Source: Cohnella silvisoli
Lineage (GTDB): Bacteria; Bacillota; Bacilli; Paenibacillales; Paenibacillaceae
Direction: 5' to 3'
NCBI RefSeq assembly: GCF_021190915.1
Contig: NZ_JAIOAP010000010.1
Coordinates: 124,001 to 188,000, forward strand
Length of the DNA stretch: 64,000 nt
A program made the translations under genes and the position numbers. Below the pieces are notes generated by a model. That model did not search any database. It saw only the letters and a program-made list of their open reading frames with translations, and was not told where the DNA came from. Position 1 is the first letter of the stretch. Each line of letters begins with the position of its first letter. Positions 16,803 through 24,850 of this stretch are shown here, in pieces.

Positions 16803-18389
16803 ATGAGCCAGAAAACGACCGATGAATTACGGCAAGAGGTTTCCAAACGCCGTACTTTCGCTATAATATCTCACCCCGATGCGGGGAAAACAACGTTAAC
16901 GGAGAAGCTGCTCCTATATGGGGGCGCGATCCATATCGCCGGCTCCGTCAAAGCACGCAAAGCGGCGCGTCACGCGACGAGCGACTGGATGGAAATCGAG
17001 AAGCAGCGGGGAATTTCGGTTACTTCCTCGGTCATGCAGTTTCAGTACGAGGGGAAGCAAGTGAATATTTTGGATACCCCTGGTCACCAAGATTTCTCGG
17101 AAGATACTTATCGGACTTTAACGGCTGCGGATAGCGCGGTTATGCTCATCGACGTTGCCAAAGGCGTTGAAGCGCAGACGATCAAGCTTTTCCAAGTTTG
17201 CAGCAAACGAGGAATTCCAATCTTCACCTTCATTAATAAGCTTGACCGGGAAGGGCAAAATCCGTTCGAGCTGCTGGAAGAGATTGAGCGTGTGCTCGGA
17301 ATCCGTTCGGTTCCGATGAATTGGCCGATCGGCATGGGCCGGGAGCTATGCGGCGTCTACGACCGGATGAAAAATCAAGTGGAGCTGTTCCAAGGCAAAG
17401 ACCACTCCAGCATCGAGGTTCGCAAAACGTCCGACTATCACGATCCCATTATCCGCGAGATGGCCGGCGATTATTTAGCCGATCAATTGGCGCAAGACTT
17501 GGAGCTGCTCGATGTAGCAGGGGATGCTTTCGATTATGAGAAAGTGCGCACCGGTCAACTTACTCCCGTATTTTTCGGAAGCGCGGTTAACAACTTCGGA
17601 GTGCAGACATTCCTGGAGAATTTTCTCGAGTTAGCCCCGCAGCCAACCGAACGTAAAAGCACGGAGGGTTTGGTCGATCCGGACGACGAGAAATTTTCCG
17701 GTTATATATTCAAAATTCAGGCCAACATGAATCCTGCTCACCGCGACCGCATCGCATTCCTTCGGATTTGCTCCGGCAAGTTCCAAAGGGGAATGAGCGT
17801 ACGCCATGTTCGGGCTGGCAAAGAAATCAAGCTGTCACAGCCGCAGCAATTTCTGGCGCAAGACCGCGATATCGTCGAAACGGCTTACCCGGGGGATATT
17901 ATCGGACTGTTCGATCCCGGAATTTTCCGAATCGGAGACAGCCTTAGCGAAGGGCGCGACATCGTATTCGACGAGCTGCCAACGTTCTCGCCAGAAATTT
18001 TCTCCAAAGTGTCGATCAAGAACGCGCTTAAGCAGAAGCAATATTTGAAGGGCCTTGATCAGTTGACCGAAGAGGGCATGGTTCAGGTGTTCCGTTCAGT
18101 AGGGGCTTTCGAGGACACTTATTTGGGCGTTGTCGGGCAGCTGCAATTCGAAGTGTTCGAATATCGGATGAAGAATGAATACGGCGTCGATATCCAATTG
18201 TTCCGGACGCAGTTTCAATTCGCCCGCTGGATCGTCGGGGACAAAGTGGATCCCTCCAAGTTCCGTATCAATTCCATCCTCGTTAAAGACAAAAACAATG
18301 TCGACGTCGCGCTGTTCGAGAACGAATACGCCATGAGAACCGCGATGGAACGGATGCCGGACGTGAAGTTCCTGGAAGTCGCGCCATAA
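16803..18389 (+). CDS. prfC: Peptide chain release factor 3
   Basis: 528 residues, the normal length for RF3. This GTPase removes RF1 or RF2 from the ribosome after peptide release. The G1 loop is SHPDAGKTTLTEK (about residue 23-35), G3 DTPGHQDFSEDT, and G4 NKLDRE. The downstream beta-barrel domains include the RF3-type QLQFEVFEYRMKNEYGV region. The ATG follows AAGGAAGGG at a slightly long distance. The gene is monocistronic, between two terminators. Confidence 0.96.
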   Translation: MSQKTTDELRQEVSKRRTFAIISHPDAGKTTLTEKLLLYGGAIHIAGSVKARKAARHATSDWMEIEKQRGISVTSSVMQFQYEGKQVNILDTPGHQDFSEDTYRTLTAADSAVMLIDVAKGVEAQTIKLFQVCSKRGIPIFTFINKLDREGQNPFELLEEIERVLGIRSVPMNWPIGMGRELCGVYDRMKNQVELFQGKDHSSIEVRKTSDYHDPIIREMAGDYLADQLAQDLELLDVAGDAFDYEKVRTGQLTPVFFGSAVNNFGVQTFLENFLELAPQPTERKSTEGLVDPDDEKFSGYIFKIQANMNPAHRDRIAFLRICSGKFQRGMSVRHVRAGKEIKLSQPQQFLAQDRDIVETAYPGDIIGLFDPGIFRIGDSLSEGRDIVFDELPTFSPEIFSKVSIKNALKQKQYLKGLDQLTEEGMVQVFRSVGAFEDTYLGVVGQLQFEVFEYRMKNEYGVDIQLFRTQFQFARWIVGDKVDPSKFRINSILVKDKNNVDVALFENEYAMRTAMERMPDVKFLEVAP

Positions 18390-18400
18390 TAGTTAGTGCT

Positions 18401-18435
18401 AAGCTCGTCGCCAGTGCGTTGGCGGCGGGCTTTTG
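18401..18435 (+). terminator. Terminator after prfC
   Basis: AAGCTCGTCGCCA pairs with TGGCGGCGGGCTT through two G-U pairs and is followed by TTTTGTTG. Confidence 0.8.
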
Positions 18436-18497
18436 TTGTATGTTGCGTGCAGGAATTGTAAAATGGGAAGAAACTTATTGGAAGAAGGCCGATTGTC

Positions 18498-19679
18498 GTG
18501 GCAAACCGTTTAATGATAAAGGACGGGTCGATCGTCCTCCCGGATGGCGTAATCCATGCCGATTTGCTTGTAGAAAACGGAGTCATTGCGGACATAAATT
18601 CAAGATCCGGAACTTGGCATAACCGAACGCATTCGGATGTCGACCTTCAGATCATTGACGCCAAGGGGGCATGGGTGCTTCCCGGACTTATCGATATTCA
18701 TTGCGATGCCATTGAAAAGGAAGTGGAGCCTCGCCCCAATACGCTTTTTCCGATGGACATGGCCTTTCTGCAATTCGAACGGAAGCTTGCGGGACACGGA
18801 ATTACGACGATGCTTCATTCCTTATCGCTTGGAGTGGGGTTAAGCCTGAGAGGGGAGCATTTGGTCGCGGATATGGTTGACCTGATTGTCTCCATGCGTC
18901 GGGAAAGATCGATGATTCGTCACGGCGTTCATCTTAGGTACGAGGTTTCGCATTTGACCGGATTTGATTTGGCTCAGAGGTTTATTTCGGACGGCTTGCT
19001 CGACTATTTGTCGCTAATGGACCATGCTCCCGGACAAGGGCAGTATCACCGTCCAGGTGCTTTTGAGCGATATGTCATGAAAAATCAAGGTGTCGGCTTG
19101 GACGAGGTTTCCCGAATCGTCGAGGAATTAGAAGGGAGAAGAAGCCGGGTGGATTGGAGCAAGCTGAAGTCGCTAACTTCCGAAGCCCGCAGCCGCGGAA
19201 TCGCCGTCGCCTCTCACGACGACGATAGTACTGCGGCCGTAAACCGTTCCCTTGATTTCGGCGCTACGGTATCGGAGTTTCCGCTTAGCTTAGAAACCGC
19301 GACTTATGCCGATAGCAGAGGAATGGACGTATGCGTAGGCGCTCCCAATATCGTTCGGGGGGGTTCCCATGACGGCAATTTAAGAGCGGTTGAAGCTATC
19401 CAGAACGGAGTGGCAGACATCCTTTGTTCCGATTATCATCCCGCCTCGTTGCTCCATGCGATTTTCACATTGGAGACGGAAGGGATTTCGCTTCCAAAGG
19501 CGGTAGCAATGGCTTCTCTCAACCCCGCGAGAGCGATAGGGCGTAACGAGAAGTTCGGCTCAATCGAGCTTGGCAAACGGGCTGATATGATCGTCGTAAG
19601 GAAGCTTCGAAACAATCCGGTCGTCCAATACACGATCGTCGATGGAACGCTTGTCCATGCCGTGAAGGATTTCGTTTAG
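18498..19679 (+). CDS. phnM: PhnM-like alpha-D-ribose 1-methylphosphonate 5-triphosphate diphosphatase
   Basis: The 393-residue amidohydrolase-superfamily protein has the PhnM-type metal motif LPGLIDIHCDAIEKEVEPRP (about 60-79), HDDDS at about residue 239 and SDYHPASLL at about 313. In the C-P lyase pathway PhnM splits pyrophosphate from the phosphonate-ribose-triphosphate intermediate. No phnGHIJKL genes are near, so here it is an orphan: a leftover, a partner of distant genes, or an amidohydrolase with a different substrate. The GTG start has a GAAGAAGG RBS. Its 3' end overlaps the convergent sspI by 4 bp. Confidence 0.85.
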   Translation: MANRLMIKDGSIVLPDGVIHADLLVENGVIADINSRSGTWHNRTHSDVDLQIIDAKGAWVLPGLIDIHCDAIEKEVEPRPNTLFPMDMAFLQFERKLAGHGITTMLHSLSLGVGLSLRGEHLVADMVDLIVSMRRERSMIRHGVHLRYEVSHLTGFDLAQRFISDGLLDYLSLMDHAPGQGQYHRPGAFERYVMKNQGVGLDEVSRIVEELEGRRSRVDWSKLKSLTSEARSRGIAVASHDDDSTAAVNRSLDFGATVSEFPLSLETATYADSRGMDVCVGAPNIVRGGSHDGNLRAVEAIQNGVADILCSDYHPASLLHAIFTLETEGISLPKAVAMASLNPARAIGRNEKFGSIELGKRADMIVVRKLRNNPVVQYTIVDGTLVHAVKDFV

Positions 19680-19891
19680 GCTTGTTGCGCGTTTAAATGT
19701 TTATGGAGCGTAGTAACCATCTTTTTTCGTGCTGCATCCGTACTGTCGTTCCATATCATTTCGAATAATACGCCTAATCCGGGTAATGCCATTTCTTCGT
19801 TGCCGATCGAGCCTTCAATAATTTCCTTAAGCTCATCGTTGTCCTTGCCTTGAACTCGCTGATTAATCGCTTGCCGTAAGTTTATTTCCAC
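19676..19891 (-). CDS. sspI: Small acid-soluble spore protein SspI
   Basis: 71 residues, with the SspI signature LRQAINQRV near the N-terminus and LPGLGVLFEMIW in the middle. SspI is a minor spore-specific protein made in the forespore. The GTG at 19891 is chosen because GGAGGAGG lies 8 nt before it; an upstream in-frame TTG overlaps that RBS. It shares its last bases with the end of phnM. Its presence supports an endospore-forming host. Confidence 0.88.
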   Translation of the reverse strand: MEINLRQAINQRVQGKDNDELKEIIEGSIGNEEMALPGLGVLFEMIWNDSTDAARKKMVTTLHKHLNAQQA

Positions 19892-19970
19892 AAAATTAAC
19901 CTCCTCCAAGGGAAACTTCCCGTGTAGATTTCCCCATTAGGCGGGCGGTTATGCCGGATACTCTTTGTGT

Positions 19971-19976
19971 TATAAT
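19971..19976 (+). promoter_or_regulatory. -10 element of the ktr-spoU operon
   Basis: TATAAT preceded by TTGTGT lies 39 bp before the TTG start of the Ktr gene. No clear -35 is visible. Confidence 0.4.
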
Positions 19977-20014
19977 GACCGTATTGGGAAGCGGAATTAA
20001 GGAGGAACGAACAG

Positions 20015-20695
20015 TTGGCCAAGAAACATGCGGGTAAAAAACAGTTCGCCATTATCGGATTAGGCCGATTCGGTTCGAGCGTGGCTATATATTTAGCGGA
20101 TTTGGGTTATGAAGTGCTTGCGGTAGACGAAAATGCGCAACGCGTTCAAGACGTCGCCCATGCCGTAACTCATGCCGTAACGGCTGATTCCACCGACGAA
20201 GAGGCAATGAGCGCGCTCGGCATCCGTAATTTCGACGTGGTCGTCGTCGCCATTGGACAAGATATCCAGTCGAGTATTTTAACGACCTTGATCTTGAAGG
20301 ACCTTGGCGTTCCTTATATTATCGTCAAAGCTCAGAATGAGCTGCACGGTAAAGTATTGCACAAAATCGGCGCGGACAAAGTCGTATTCCCCGAACGGGA
20401 TATGGGTCTTCGCGTTGCTCACCATCTTATATCGCCGAATATACTCGAGCACATCGAGCTATCTGCCGATTACAGCATCGTGGAGATGAAGCTTCCTACC
20501 TCGATGATCGGCAAAAACCTTAAGCAGCTCGATATCCGCCTTAAATACAATTGCAACGTTCTCGCGGTCAAAAGAAACGGCGAGATGAACATTACGCCTC
20601 GGGCGGATGAACCGTTGGTGCCGGAAGATGTGCTCGTTATCGTCGGCAAGAACGATCAATTGACGAAGCTGGAGCAGGCTTATGCGGAACCTTGA
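20015..20695 (+). CDS. Potassium-uptake regulatory subunit, KtrA/KtrC (TrkA) family
   Basis: The 226-residue cytoplasmic protein has an RCK_N domain (residues 10-130; nucleotide motif IIGLGRFGSSVA) and an RCK_C domain (about 145-224). It matches KtrA/KtrC in size. These proteins form an octameric ring that gates the membrane subunit KtrB/KtrD in response to ATP/ADP and, in many Bacillota, c-di-AMP bound to the C-terminal domain. No ktrB/D is adjacent, as is common for KtrC. The TTG start follows AAGGAGGA. Its end overlaps the methyltransferase gene by 14 bp. Confidence 0.9.
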   Translation: MAKKHAGKKQFAIIGLGRFGSSVAIYLADLGYEVLAVDENAQRVQDVAHAVTHAVTADSTDEEAMSALGIRNFDVVVVAIGQDIQSSILTTLILKDLGVPYIIVKAQNELHGKVLHKIGADKVVFPERDMGLRVAHHLISPNILEHIELSADYSIVEMKLPTSMIGKNLKQLDIRLKYNCNVLAVKRNGEMNITPRADEPLVPEDVLVIVGKNDQLTKLEQAYAEP

Positions 20696-21521
20696 CGGCT
20701 ACATTGGCTCGGCTTCGAACCCGCGGGTCAAAGAGTGGGCAAAGCTGTTAGATCGTAAATATCGGGAACGCGAAGCGAAGTTTCTACTCGAGGGCGTTCA
20801 TCTCGTTAAGGAAGCGTTGGAAGCAGGCTGGCCGCTCGAGGCTGTGGCCTTTGACGAAGGATCGGGTGTCCTAGGCGAGTTCGAGGCATACATAGACGGC
20901 GAACGACAAGGCGGACCGCATTGGATTCCGGTATCGCCTGAGGTTATTATGAAGTGCAGCGAGACGGGAACGCCGCAGCCGATTTTTGCGGTAGCGTTGA
21001 AAAGACCGCCGCGGAAAGAATCGCTATTCGGCACGGAGCTTGGATTGGTCGCAGTCCTTGACGGCGTGCAGGACCCCGGCAACGTGGGGACGATCGTGAG
21101 AAGCGCGGCGGCCAGCGGAGCGACAGCTGTTGTACTTGGCAAAGGAACGGCTGACTTGTACAATCCGAAGACGATTCGGGCAACGATGGGGGCACTGTTC
21201 CGCGTCGACGTGCTTGAAGCGGATTTGAATGAGCTGTTGCCTGAGGCGAAGCGCGAGGGGATTGCCGTTGCGGGAACGAGTTTACAGGCTTCTAAGTCAT
21301 GCTACGAATACGATTTCCGCCGCAGCGTCTGGTTGGTGTTCGGGAACGAGGGAAGCGGGGTTTCCGCGCAGGTAGATGCCCTGGTTGACGACAACGTCAT
21401 CATCCCGATGACAGGCCGAGCGGAATCGCTAAATGTCGCGATGGCCGCTACCGTATTGCTCTTTGAGGCTCAGCGGCAAAGGATGGTTTACACAAATAAA
21501 ACTTCCTGTCCAACCACCTAA
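20682..21521 (+). CDS. TrmH/SpoU-family RNA 2'-O-methyltransferase
   Basis: 279 residues. The N-terminal substrate-binding part (about 8-105) contains KFLLEGVHLVKEAL. The SPOUT domain (about 118-270) has motif 1 DPGNVGTIVRSAAASGA, motif 2 VFGNEGSGVS and motif 3 IPMTGRAESLNVAMAA, all with key residues present. It transfers methyl from SAM to a ribose 2'-OH in rRNA or tRNA. In many Bacillota such a gene sits upstream of pheST; here the downstream DNA is instead an AT-rich island. The last ~10 residues (YTNKTSCPTT) look unlike the family, and the reading frame ends inside a repeat (21517-21593), so the natural C-terminus may have been replaced. Confidence 0.88.
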   Translation: MRNLDGYIGSASNPRVKEWAKLLDRKYREREAKFLLEGVHLVKEALEAGWPLEAVAFDEGSGVLGEFEAYIDGERQGGPHWIPVSPEVIMKCSETGTPQPIFAVALKRPPRKESLFGTELGLVAVLDGVQDPGNVGTIVRSAAASGATAVVLGKGTADLYNPKTIRATMGALFRVDVLEADLNELLPEAKREGIAVAGTSLQASKSCYEYDFRRSVWLVFGNEGSGVSAQVDALVDDNVIIPMTGRAESLNVAMAATVLLFEAQRQRMVYTNKTSCPTT

Positions 21522-21593
21522 TTAACTGTCCACACATAATAATAACTGTCCTCCAACTCACCAATGGCTGGAAATTGTACGGGTAATCATCCG
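21517..21593 (+). repeat. Hairpin repeat, copy 1 (left boundary of the AT-rich island)
   Basis: This stretch and 22818-22893 share a nearly identical ~75-bp block, starting CCTAATTAACTGTCC and ending GGGTAATCATCC (GGGTTATCATCC in copy 2). In copy 1 the right arm of the hairpin (the CTCCAGCC part) is missing. It begins in the last codons of the methyltransferase gene. CTGTCC occurs at 21506, 21526 and 21546, exactly 20 bp apart. Confidence 0.7.
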
Positions 21594-21752
21594 ACCAAGA
21601 AATGGAAGAACCAGAATCCAAGCAATTAACACTTATCTAAAGTCAGTGGAGGATATATTTGAATTTGGTACTAACTGGGACTGCCCCGATCAGTGACCAA
21701 TTTTGATAAAGGACAGTTCCACTTTTTCCTTGAAAATTTCTCAGCAAGACAA

Positions 21753-22148
21753 TTATTGCGTCTTTGATGTCACGGCTTTAATGTATTTACCTGCTTCAGA
21801 TTCAATCGCAATAGCTTCATTTTTATCAACATCTTTTATTGACCAGATTTTGGTTCCGATTTTGAAATAATTCGAAAAGTTATCTTGGCTATTATTGTTC
21901 TCAGTTGTTGAGTATGTGGCAATTTCACCAATCTCTGCGTCTACATCTACCACAGCATCATTTGTTATCCGATACACGACGTTATTCCATTTTACCAAGG
22001 GATAGGGAAAAGATGATTGTGTATTTTTTTGTACGGTTACAGGTTGGTTTGTTGTATGCGTGTTATTAAGACTTTGGTTTGTAGTGATGTTAGCTTTAGA
22101 ACAAGCACTTAAAACAACAATGGTCAAGACGATTAGCATTATTTTCAT
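21753..22148 (-). CDS. Small lipoprotein, function unknown
   Basis: About 131 residues. The N-terminal signal (MKIMLIVLTIVVLSAC) has the lipobox LSAC, so the mature protein is anchored through that Cys. A Thr/Asn/Gln-rich linker (about 18-45) leads to a small domain with YPLVKWNNVVYRI and FKIGTKIWSIKDVDKNEAI. The latter resembles short repeats found in exported Bacillus and Paenibacillus proteins of unknown role. The ATG is placed at 22148 because AGGTG is 6 nt upstream; an in-frame GTG at 22157 overlaps that RBS. Codon use is much more AT-rich than in neighbours, suggesting recent acquisition. Confidence 0.7.
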   Translation of the reverse strand: MKIMLIVLTIVVLSACSKANITTNQSLNNTHTTNQPVTVQKNTQSSFPYPLVKWNNVVYRITNDAVVDVDAEIGEIATYSTTENNNSQDNFSNYFKIGTKIWSIKDVDKNEAIAIESEAGKYIKAVTSKTQ

Positions 22149-22227
22149 TATCCTCACCTCATACCCTTAACGTATTTAAGAAGCCAAATGTTTCGCTTTA
22201 TCCATTAAATAAGAAATGGATAAGAAG

Positions 22228-22275
22228 ACAGACTTCCAAGTCCAAATTGCAGGTTGGACTTGGAAGTCTGTTTGT
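22228..22275. terminator. Strong terminator between the two island genes
   Basis: An 18-bp perfect stem, ACAGACTTCCAAGTCCAA with its reverse complement, closes an 8-nt loop and is followed by TTG. On the minus strand it lies between the end of the 22337-22804 gene and the start of the lipoprotein gene, so it ends the former's transcript. Confidence 0.8.
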
Positions 22276-22336
22276 CATGTAGTTAATACGATTAAAGTGG
22301 ATTATTAATACAATCCTAATTTCCCAATTTAATCAT

Positions 22337-22804
22337 CTATTTGAGTTCTTTTTTTGATGAGATATTATTATATTTGTCTTTTTCATTTACATATATGCCG
22401 TCATCCTCATTCAGGGGAATATATGTGTTAACGTCAACTTTACGTAAAAACAATACAACTTCCTGGTCTTTCTTTAGGTGGGTGGAATGGCTAGAAAATA
22501 CCGTATTTACTCCATCTGTACCACCCATTTGCGAAACAATAATATTCGCACCTATTTGGGCTGTATCTCCCTTTATAATTTTTGTTATTGTCAAGTCAAC
22601 ATCCGTTGAATAACTGCTGAAATCTCCTTTCTTAAACTTACTCCCTTTTTCTTTAGAGACAGTCCCTTTGACTACTAGGTCAGCTCCTTTTGTCAATTCT
22701 GCTTCATTTGCATAATAAACTGACCAGGAAGCATCAATGTGTACACCATCTGCTTTGGAAGTAGCAGTACCAGTTAAAGTTTTAGCGAAGAGTACCGGAT
22801 ACAA
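22337..22804 (-). CDS. Hypothetical protein, probably N-terminally truncated
   Basis: 155 residues from a TTG start; AGGAG lies 11 nt upstream. The body (TKGADLVVKGTVSKEKGSKF, SSYSTDVDLTITKIIKGD, KDQEVVLFLRKVD) has the strand-rich pattern of exported proteins of Bacillus and Paenibacillus with a 'KGTV' barrel-like domain. A signal peptide is expected but absent: the frame runs only 6 codons upstream of the TTG before a TAA, and the repeat copy 2 begins there. The N-terminus was therefore probably lost at the repeat boundary. AT-rich like its neighbour. Whether it is still expressed is unclear. Confidence 0.55.
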   Translation of the reverse strand: MYPVLFAKTLTGTATSKADGVHIDASWSVYYANEAELTKGADLVVKGTVSKEKGSKFKKGDFSSYSTDVDLTITKIIKGDTAQIGANIIVSQMGGTDGVNTVFSSHSTHLKKDQEVVLFLRKVDVNTYIPLNEDDGIYVNEKDKYNNISSKKELK

Positions 22805-22817
22805 CGTGTTAACAGCT

Positions 22818-22893
22818 CCTAATTAACTGTCCACACATAATAAAAACTGTATTCTAACACACCAGCGGCTGGAAATTGCACGGGTTATCATCC
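22818..22893 (+). repeat. Hairpin repeat, copy 2 (right boundary of the island)
   Basis: Direct repeat of 21517-21593 with a few substitutions. Here the right arm is intact and forms the terminator-like hairpin at 22867-22912. Its CTGTCC at 22827 matches that at 21526 of copy 1; the next one has decayed to CTGTAT. Confidence 0.7.
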
Positions 22894-22912
22894 AAGCAAT
22901 CTCCAGCCTTTA
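22867..22912 (+). terminator. Terminator-like hairpin with conserved loop
   Basis: GGCTGGAAATTG pairs imperfectly with CAATCTCCAGCC around an inner CGGGTTATCATCC loop and is followed by TTTAT. It may be the original terminator of the ktr-methyltransferase operon, displaced by the island. Confidence 0.6.
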
Positions 22913-23455
22913 TCGTGTCGATCGTCAGGGGAACTCTTCACTTGTTTCCTCGTTATGATTCAAGCAAAACCCAGGCATAGTAAAGCAGGGCAGGGATCAG
23001 GAGGGCAAGGCAGGGTACAGGGAAGAAGGGATAGGAAGAGCTTTACCCTATTCCCTCACCCCCGATCTTTCCAGCTCTCAAGGACACTAATTATTATCTC
23101 GTTTCGTTCACAATTGCTGCTGTTTCTTTCCAGTTTTGAATCGGTTTTTACCTCTGGTAAGGACAGCAATTATTATCTCGATGATATTCCGATAATTACT
23201 CGGGTGCCTTGTGGGATAAAGGATGGGGGAGGATTGGGGGGAGTTTGGGGTAGAGGACAGGATTTTTTATGTTTCTTCAGGATGGTATAGACTAAACTCA
23301 CCAAGGATTGGAAATTGTTCGGGTAATCATCCGATCGATCTCCAGTCTTTTTTATATATCCCGATATTTCAATTGACACCTTAATTACTTCTATATATAT
23401 TCAGAATATGGATTATGATTTAATATACTGATTTTATCGTTGTGGAGGAATCGAG
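22909..23455. other. 547-bp intergenic stretch with direct repeats, no gene seen
   Basis: No convincing coding frame. AAGGACA, two variable bases, then AATTATTATCTCG occurs twice (23080-23101 and 23159-23180, 20 of 22 bases identical), 79 bp apart. Purine-rich blocks (around 22985-23040 and 23225-23265) flank them. A third hairpin of the island family is at 23306-23353. The last ~100 bp should hold the promoter of the oxidoreductase gene. Confidence 0.5.
23306..23353 (+). terminator. Hairpin repeat, copy 3, with U tract
   Basis: GATTGGAAATTG pairs with CGATCTCCAGTC (G-U pairs and one mismatch) around CGGGTAATCATCCG and is followed by six Ts. It shares AACTCACCAA and the loop with copy 1. Confidence 0.65.
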
Positions 23456-24661
23456 ATGAGTAAAAGAATTCGGTTAGCGGTTGTAGGCGGGCAAAGAGGA
23501 GCTGCATTCGGTAATGCTTTGGAGAGCTTGGCGGATCGAGCGGTATTGACCGCTGTGTGCGATCTAAGTTCGGATGTGCTGAAGGGATGGCAAGAAAAAT
23601 ATCCGGAAATTTCGACATTTACTAGTTACGAGCAATTGCTGGAAAGTCCCCACATCGATGCTGTGTTTCTCGCAACGCCGATGCTAATCCATGCCAGCCA
23701 AGCGATCCAAGCGCTAAATGCAGGCAAACACGTTTTAAGCGAAGTTATCGGAACCCATACGATTGAAGACAGCTGGAAGTTGATAGAGGCGGTTAGAGAT
23801 TCGGGCTTGAAATATATGATGGCAGAAAATTATTGTTATACCCGTGAGAATATGATGATCAAAAACATGGCTCATGCGGCTAAGTTCGGGGAAATTACGT
23901 ATGCGGAGTGCGGTTACATTCATGATATTAGAAATTTGTTACATTACGGGGACGGAAGCTTGACTTGGCGCGGTCAATATATCCGGGATTATAATGGCAG
24001 CACTTATCCTACCCATTCATTAGGGCCGGTGGCGCAATGGCTTGGGATTAATAAAGAAGGGGGAGACGAGTTCGACGAGTTGGTGACGGTCAACTCCAAA
24101 AGCCGAGCATCCTCCAAATATTTCTTGGAGCATTTCGGTGCCGAGAACTTAGCCTCCCAACCGAATCATTGGAACCAAGGGGATAGCTCTACTACCCTCA
24201 TTCGCACCAAAAAGGGAGTTCTCATCTCGCTTAGATTCGATGTCCTGTCCTCACGTCCGCACAACATGGTGCATTATGGATTGCAAGGCACGGAAGGCGC
24301 GTATCTTGCACCGCGCTTCGATGGAGAGGATCCTCTCATATGGCTCGAGAAGGATTATAAAGGCGGGTCCCATTATGGAGAAAATGGCCATCATCCGGAA
24401 TGGCAATCCTTATGGAAATACGAGGACCAATGGGAGCATCCCCATTGGAAACAATGGTCGGAACAAGCGCTGAGTACAGGGCATGGAGGCGGAGATTTCT
24501 TCGTTATGCAGGAATTTGTCTCGTCCATTCTGGAAAATAGGAAACCAGCCGTGGATGTATATGACGCAGTAACGTGGAGCTCCGTATTCCCGTTATCCGT
24601 ACAGTCCGTTGCTGCCGGAAGTACTCCCGTGAAGTTTGTGGATTTTCTGAAAGGTAAATAA
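23456..24661 (+). CDS. Gfo/Idh/MocA-family NAD(P)-dependent oxidoreductase
   Basis: 401 residues. The N-terminal Rossmann fold (1-125) opens with LAVVGGQRGAAFGNAL, contains VFLATPMLIHASQAIQAL and the family EKP-like loop in the variant form LSEVIGTH. The C-terminal alpha/beta dimerisation domain (about 135-400) carries the DYNGSTYPTHSLGPVAQWLGI region, where a conserved His acts in the related sugar dehydrogenases. The 'EKP' Lys position reads Glu-Val here, so the catalytic residues differ from the classic inositol dehydrogenases. The family oxidises or epimerises sugars and cyclitols. The ATG follows GTGGAGGAATCG. It is a single-gene unit ending at a strong terminator; substrate unknown. Confidence 0.88.
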   Translation: MSKRIRLAVVGGQRGAAFGNALESLADRAVLTAVCDLSSDVLKGWQEKYPEISTFTSYEQLLESPHIDAVFLATPMLIHASQAIQALNAGKHVLSEVIGTHTIEDSWKLIEAVRDSGLKYMMAENYCYTRENMMIKNMAHAAKFGEITYAECGYIHDIRNLLHYGDGSLTWRGQYIRDYNGSTYPTHSLGPVAQWLGINKEGGDEFDELVTVNSKSRASSKYFLEHFGAENLASQPNHWNQGDSSTTLIRTKKGVLISLRFDVLSSRPHNMVHYGLQGTEGAYLAPRFDGEDPLIWLEKDYKGGSHYGENGHHPEWQSLWKYEDQWEHPHWKQWSEQALSTGHGGGDFFVMQEFVSSILENRKPAVDVYDAVTWSSVFPLSVQSVAAGSTPVKFVDFLKGK

Positions 24662-24680
24662 TAAGTCAAGGCTTAGAATT

Positions 24681-24720
24681 GTCCTAGTAATCAAGAACCC
24701 TTGATTATCAGGACTTTTTT
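24681..24720 (+). terminator. Terminator after the oxidoreductase gene
   Basis: GTCCT..TAATCAAG pairs with CTTGATTA..AGGAC and is followed by six Ts. Confidence 0.88.
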
Positions 24721-24850
24721 GATTTTTTCTCAGTGTTTAAATTTCATTTACCTTTTTCGTAATCTTGCTATCCTATTCGATTTTCCGTACATAGGGAGGG
24801 AGTTGAGGTATATTAGTTGAGAGCGTTATCAAGCGGCGAGGAGTAATAGA

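Noticed and set aside
20015..20695. Ktr gene as possible target of a ydaO c-di-AMP riboswitch
   Set aside because: Only ~105 bp upstream and no ydaO core visible.
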